64,000 bases of DNA from the NCBI RefSeq assembly GCF_014764405.1, contig NZ_CP061725.1:4836001-4900000 (forward strand), given 5' to 3'. Made by a program: the position numbers and the translations under genes. Position 1 is the stretch's first letter, and every line of letters begins with the position of its first letter. Below the pieces are notes generated by a model. The model was given only the letters and a program-made list of their open reading frames with translations. It did no database searches and was not told where the DNA came from. Source of the stretch: Micromonospora craniellae. Lineage in GTDB: Bacteria; Actinomycetota; Actinomycetes; Mycobacteriales; Micromonosporaceae. Shown here in pieces: positions 62,487 through 64,000 of the stretch.

Positions 62487-64000
62487 TCTGGTCTCCCGGT
62501 GTGTCTGGTCTGCTGGTTGCGTCGCATTGCCTGGGCCACCCCGGCCGACAGGGCGGTGAGTCGGGCTCGGACCACCTCGGGGTCGAGCAGGTCGGTGCCG
62601 GCCGGTGGGGGTGGCGTGCCGTGCAGTTCGGACTGCAACCCGACGCCACGGGTACGCCGGGGCAGCCCGTTCGCGGTCGCCGCGCCGGCTGTCGACCAGG
62701 TGGGGCGACCGTCCGAGGGGGCGTGCGCCGACCAGTCCGGCGGCGGTTGTCCCGTCCCGGTGCCGAGCCAGCTCGGCGGTGCCTGGCCGGGCCCGCCGCC
62801 TGCTCCGACGCCCGTCCCGGCACCTGCCCCAGCGCCCGTCCCGGCACCCGACCAGCCGGACGAGCCGTTGGCGGCGGCGCGGACCACCGGCAGGGTCATC
62901 GTCGGGGCTCGGTGGACGTTGAACTGCTCCGGCGCGGTGCCCACGTCCACCCGGGGCCGCGGTACGCCGACCCCGCCGGGCTCACCGTCGTGCGACCGGA
63001 ACCAGGCGGTGCCGGCGGGCGTGGCCCGGGGTGCGGCGGACGGCCGCCCCTTGACCTCCTCGACCCGGGTGAGGATCGCCTCGGGCACCTCGACCTGGGC
63101 GAGCGTGCCGGCACCGGCGCTGTGCAGCCGCACCTGGACGCCGTGTCGGGCGGCCAGGTGGGCCACCACGTGCAGGCCCATGCTGCCGGCCGCCGCGCTG
63201 GACAACACGGCCGGAGCGCGCAGCCGCTCGTTGATCTCGGCCAGCCGGCCTTCGCCGATGCCGATGCCCTGGTCGTGTACGCGCAACGTCAGCCCGTCGA
63301 CCGTGCGCCGACCGTCCACGTGCACCTGTGCGTGCGGCGGGGAGTAGGCGGTGGCGTTCTCCAGCAGCTCGGCGAGGAGGTGGACGAGGTTGCCCACCGC
63401 CGAGCCGTGCACCGCGGCGGCCGGTACGTCGATCTCGACCCGGGCGTACTCCTCGATCTCCGAGGCGGCGCCCCGGACCACGTCGGCCAGCAGGTGCGGG
63501 CCCTCGTGCGAGCGGCCCGGTTCGCCACCGGCGAGGACCAGCAGATTCTCCCCGTTACGCCGCATCCGGGCGGCCAGGTGGTCGAGCGCGAACAGCCGGG
63601 CCAGCGCGTCGGGATCGGTCTCCTCCCGCTCGAACTCGTCGAGCAGGCGCAGCTGTCGGGTGATCAGGGTACGGATCCGCCGGGCCAGCGCCTCGACCAT
63701 CCGGGTCACATCCATGCGCAACTCGGCCTGCTCGCCGGCGAGCCGCAGGGCGGCCCGGTTCACCGTGTCGAACGCCTCCGCCACCTGGGCGATCTCGTCA
63801 CGTCCACGACTGATACCGGCGGTGATCTGGGAGGCCGGACCGGCGCCGGAACCGCTGTCGCCGGCCGAGATAGCGGTGATCCGATCGGGCAGTTCCCGAT
63901 GCGCCATGGTCAACGCCGCCACCCGCAGCCGCCGCAGCCGGCGGCTGGTGCGTACCGCAAGCATCGCGGCGGCGATCAGCGAGGCCAGCGCGAGCGCGCC
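62483..64000 (-). CDS. Conservon-type sensor histidine kinase (CvnA-like), 5' end outside window
   Basis: The C-terminal 500 or so residues of a membrane sensor kinase; the N-terminus, with the sensor domain, lies beyond 64000. Visible are the end of a membrane helix, a HAMP-like linker (RGRDEIAQVAEAFDTVNRAALR), the dimerisation helix DHLAARMRRNGENLLVLAG, and an HATPase domain with N-box LLENATAYSPP and G-box VHDQGIGIG. A long Gly-Ala-Pro linker precedes the C-terminal segment RLTALSAGVAQAMRRNQQ. CvnA proteins have this layout. DUF742 and GTPase genes usually follow roadblock, but here a TAXI lipoprotein does. Confidence 0.9.
   Translation of the reverse strand, partial: GALALASLIAAAMLAVRTSRRLRRLRVAALTMAHRELPDRITAISAGDSGSGAGPASQITAGISRGRDEIAQVAEAFDTVNRAALRLAGEQAELRMDVTRMVEALARRIRTLITRQLRLLDEFEREETDPDALARLFALDHLAARMRRNGENLLVLAGGEPGRSHEGPHLLADVVRGAASEIEEYARVEIDVPAAAVHGSAVGNLVHLLAELLENATAYSPPHAQVHVDGRRTVDGLTLRVHDQGIGIGEGRLAEINERLRAPAVLSSAAAGSMGLHVVAHLAARHGVQVRLHSAGAGTLAQVEVPEAILTRVEEVKGRPSAAPRATPAGTAWFRSHDGEPGGVGVPRPRVDVGTAPEQFNVHRAPTMTLPVVRAAANGSSGWSGAGTGAGAGAGTGVGAGGGPGQAPPSWLGTGTGQPPPDWSAHAPSDGRPTWSTAGAATANGLPRRTRGVGLQSELHGTPPPPAGTDLLDPEVVRARLTALSAGVAQAMRRNQQTRHTGRPE

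Overview
The window is chromosomal DNA of a very high-GC actinomycete, most likely Micromonosporaceae (Micromonospora or a relative). The reasons are strong G/C third-position bias, frequent GTG starts, ATGA/GTGA-coupled genes, and a core gene order that follows the lepA-hemW-hrcA-dnaJ-rsmE-phoH-ybeY-corC-era-recO-uppS-smtB/zur-glyS-dgt-dnaG backbone known from Actinobacteria such as Mycobacterium tuberculosis. No rRNA, tRNA or CRISPR array was recognised.

Layout. 1-4.6 kb: 3' end of lepA, two tandem GlsB/YeaQ stress-type membrane genes with matching SigB/SigF-like promoters, the wreck of a sugar ABC transporter operon, and a MOSC gene. 4.7-9.6 kb: PhyH dioxygenase, a transglycosylase-like membrane protein, enoyl-CoA hydratase, hemW and a DUF4870 protein. 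9.7-24.5 kb: heat-shock and RNA/ribosome block (CIRCE-hrcA-dnaJ-rsmE, SDR remnant, HIT, serine hydrolase, intein-split phoH, ybeY, corC, era), then an acyltransferase, recO and uppS. 24.6-36 kb: gnd, a thiamine-pyrophosphate riboswitch with ykoEDC, a permease pair, an alpha/beta hydrolase, a SIS protein and a long acyl-CoA dehydrogenase. 36-40.5 kb: zinc locus, with intact smtB and zur joined by two mini-ORFs and znuA, znuC and znuB each broken. 40.5-53.9 kb: glyS, a DUF559-type gene boxed by repeats, dusB, a C39-like peptidase, GH20, ppdK, roadblock, VOC and dgt. 54-64 kb: siderophore-interacting protein under an iron box, dnaG, a complete IS5-family element, a helix-turn-helix/DUF397 locus, and a partial conservon-like sensor operon with a TAXI binding lipoprotein.

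Three features cut across the map. First, a 56-bp modular palindromic repeat occurs nine times, always between genes or at gene ends. Second, a separate 75-bp palindromic repeat occurs twice. Third, many genes carry frameshifts, truncations or internal deletions (sugar ABC operon, SDR, DUF4097, znuABC, a small membrane gene). These could be real decay or partly assembly error; the large deletions are harder to blame on base-calling.

The most notable single item is a LAGLIDADG-containing intein in PhoH with the W-C-T signature of class 3 inteins. The next are the chain of ATGA-coupled mini-ORFs leading into zur, and the modular repeats that can fold as one long hairpin or two short ones.
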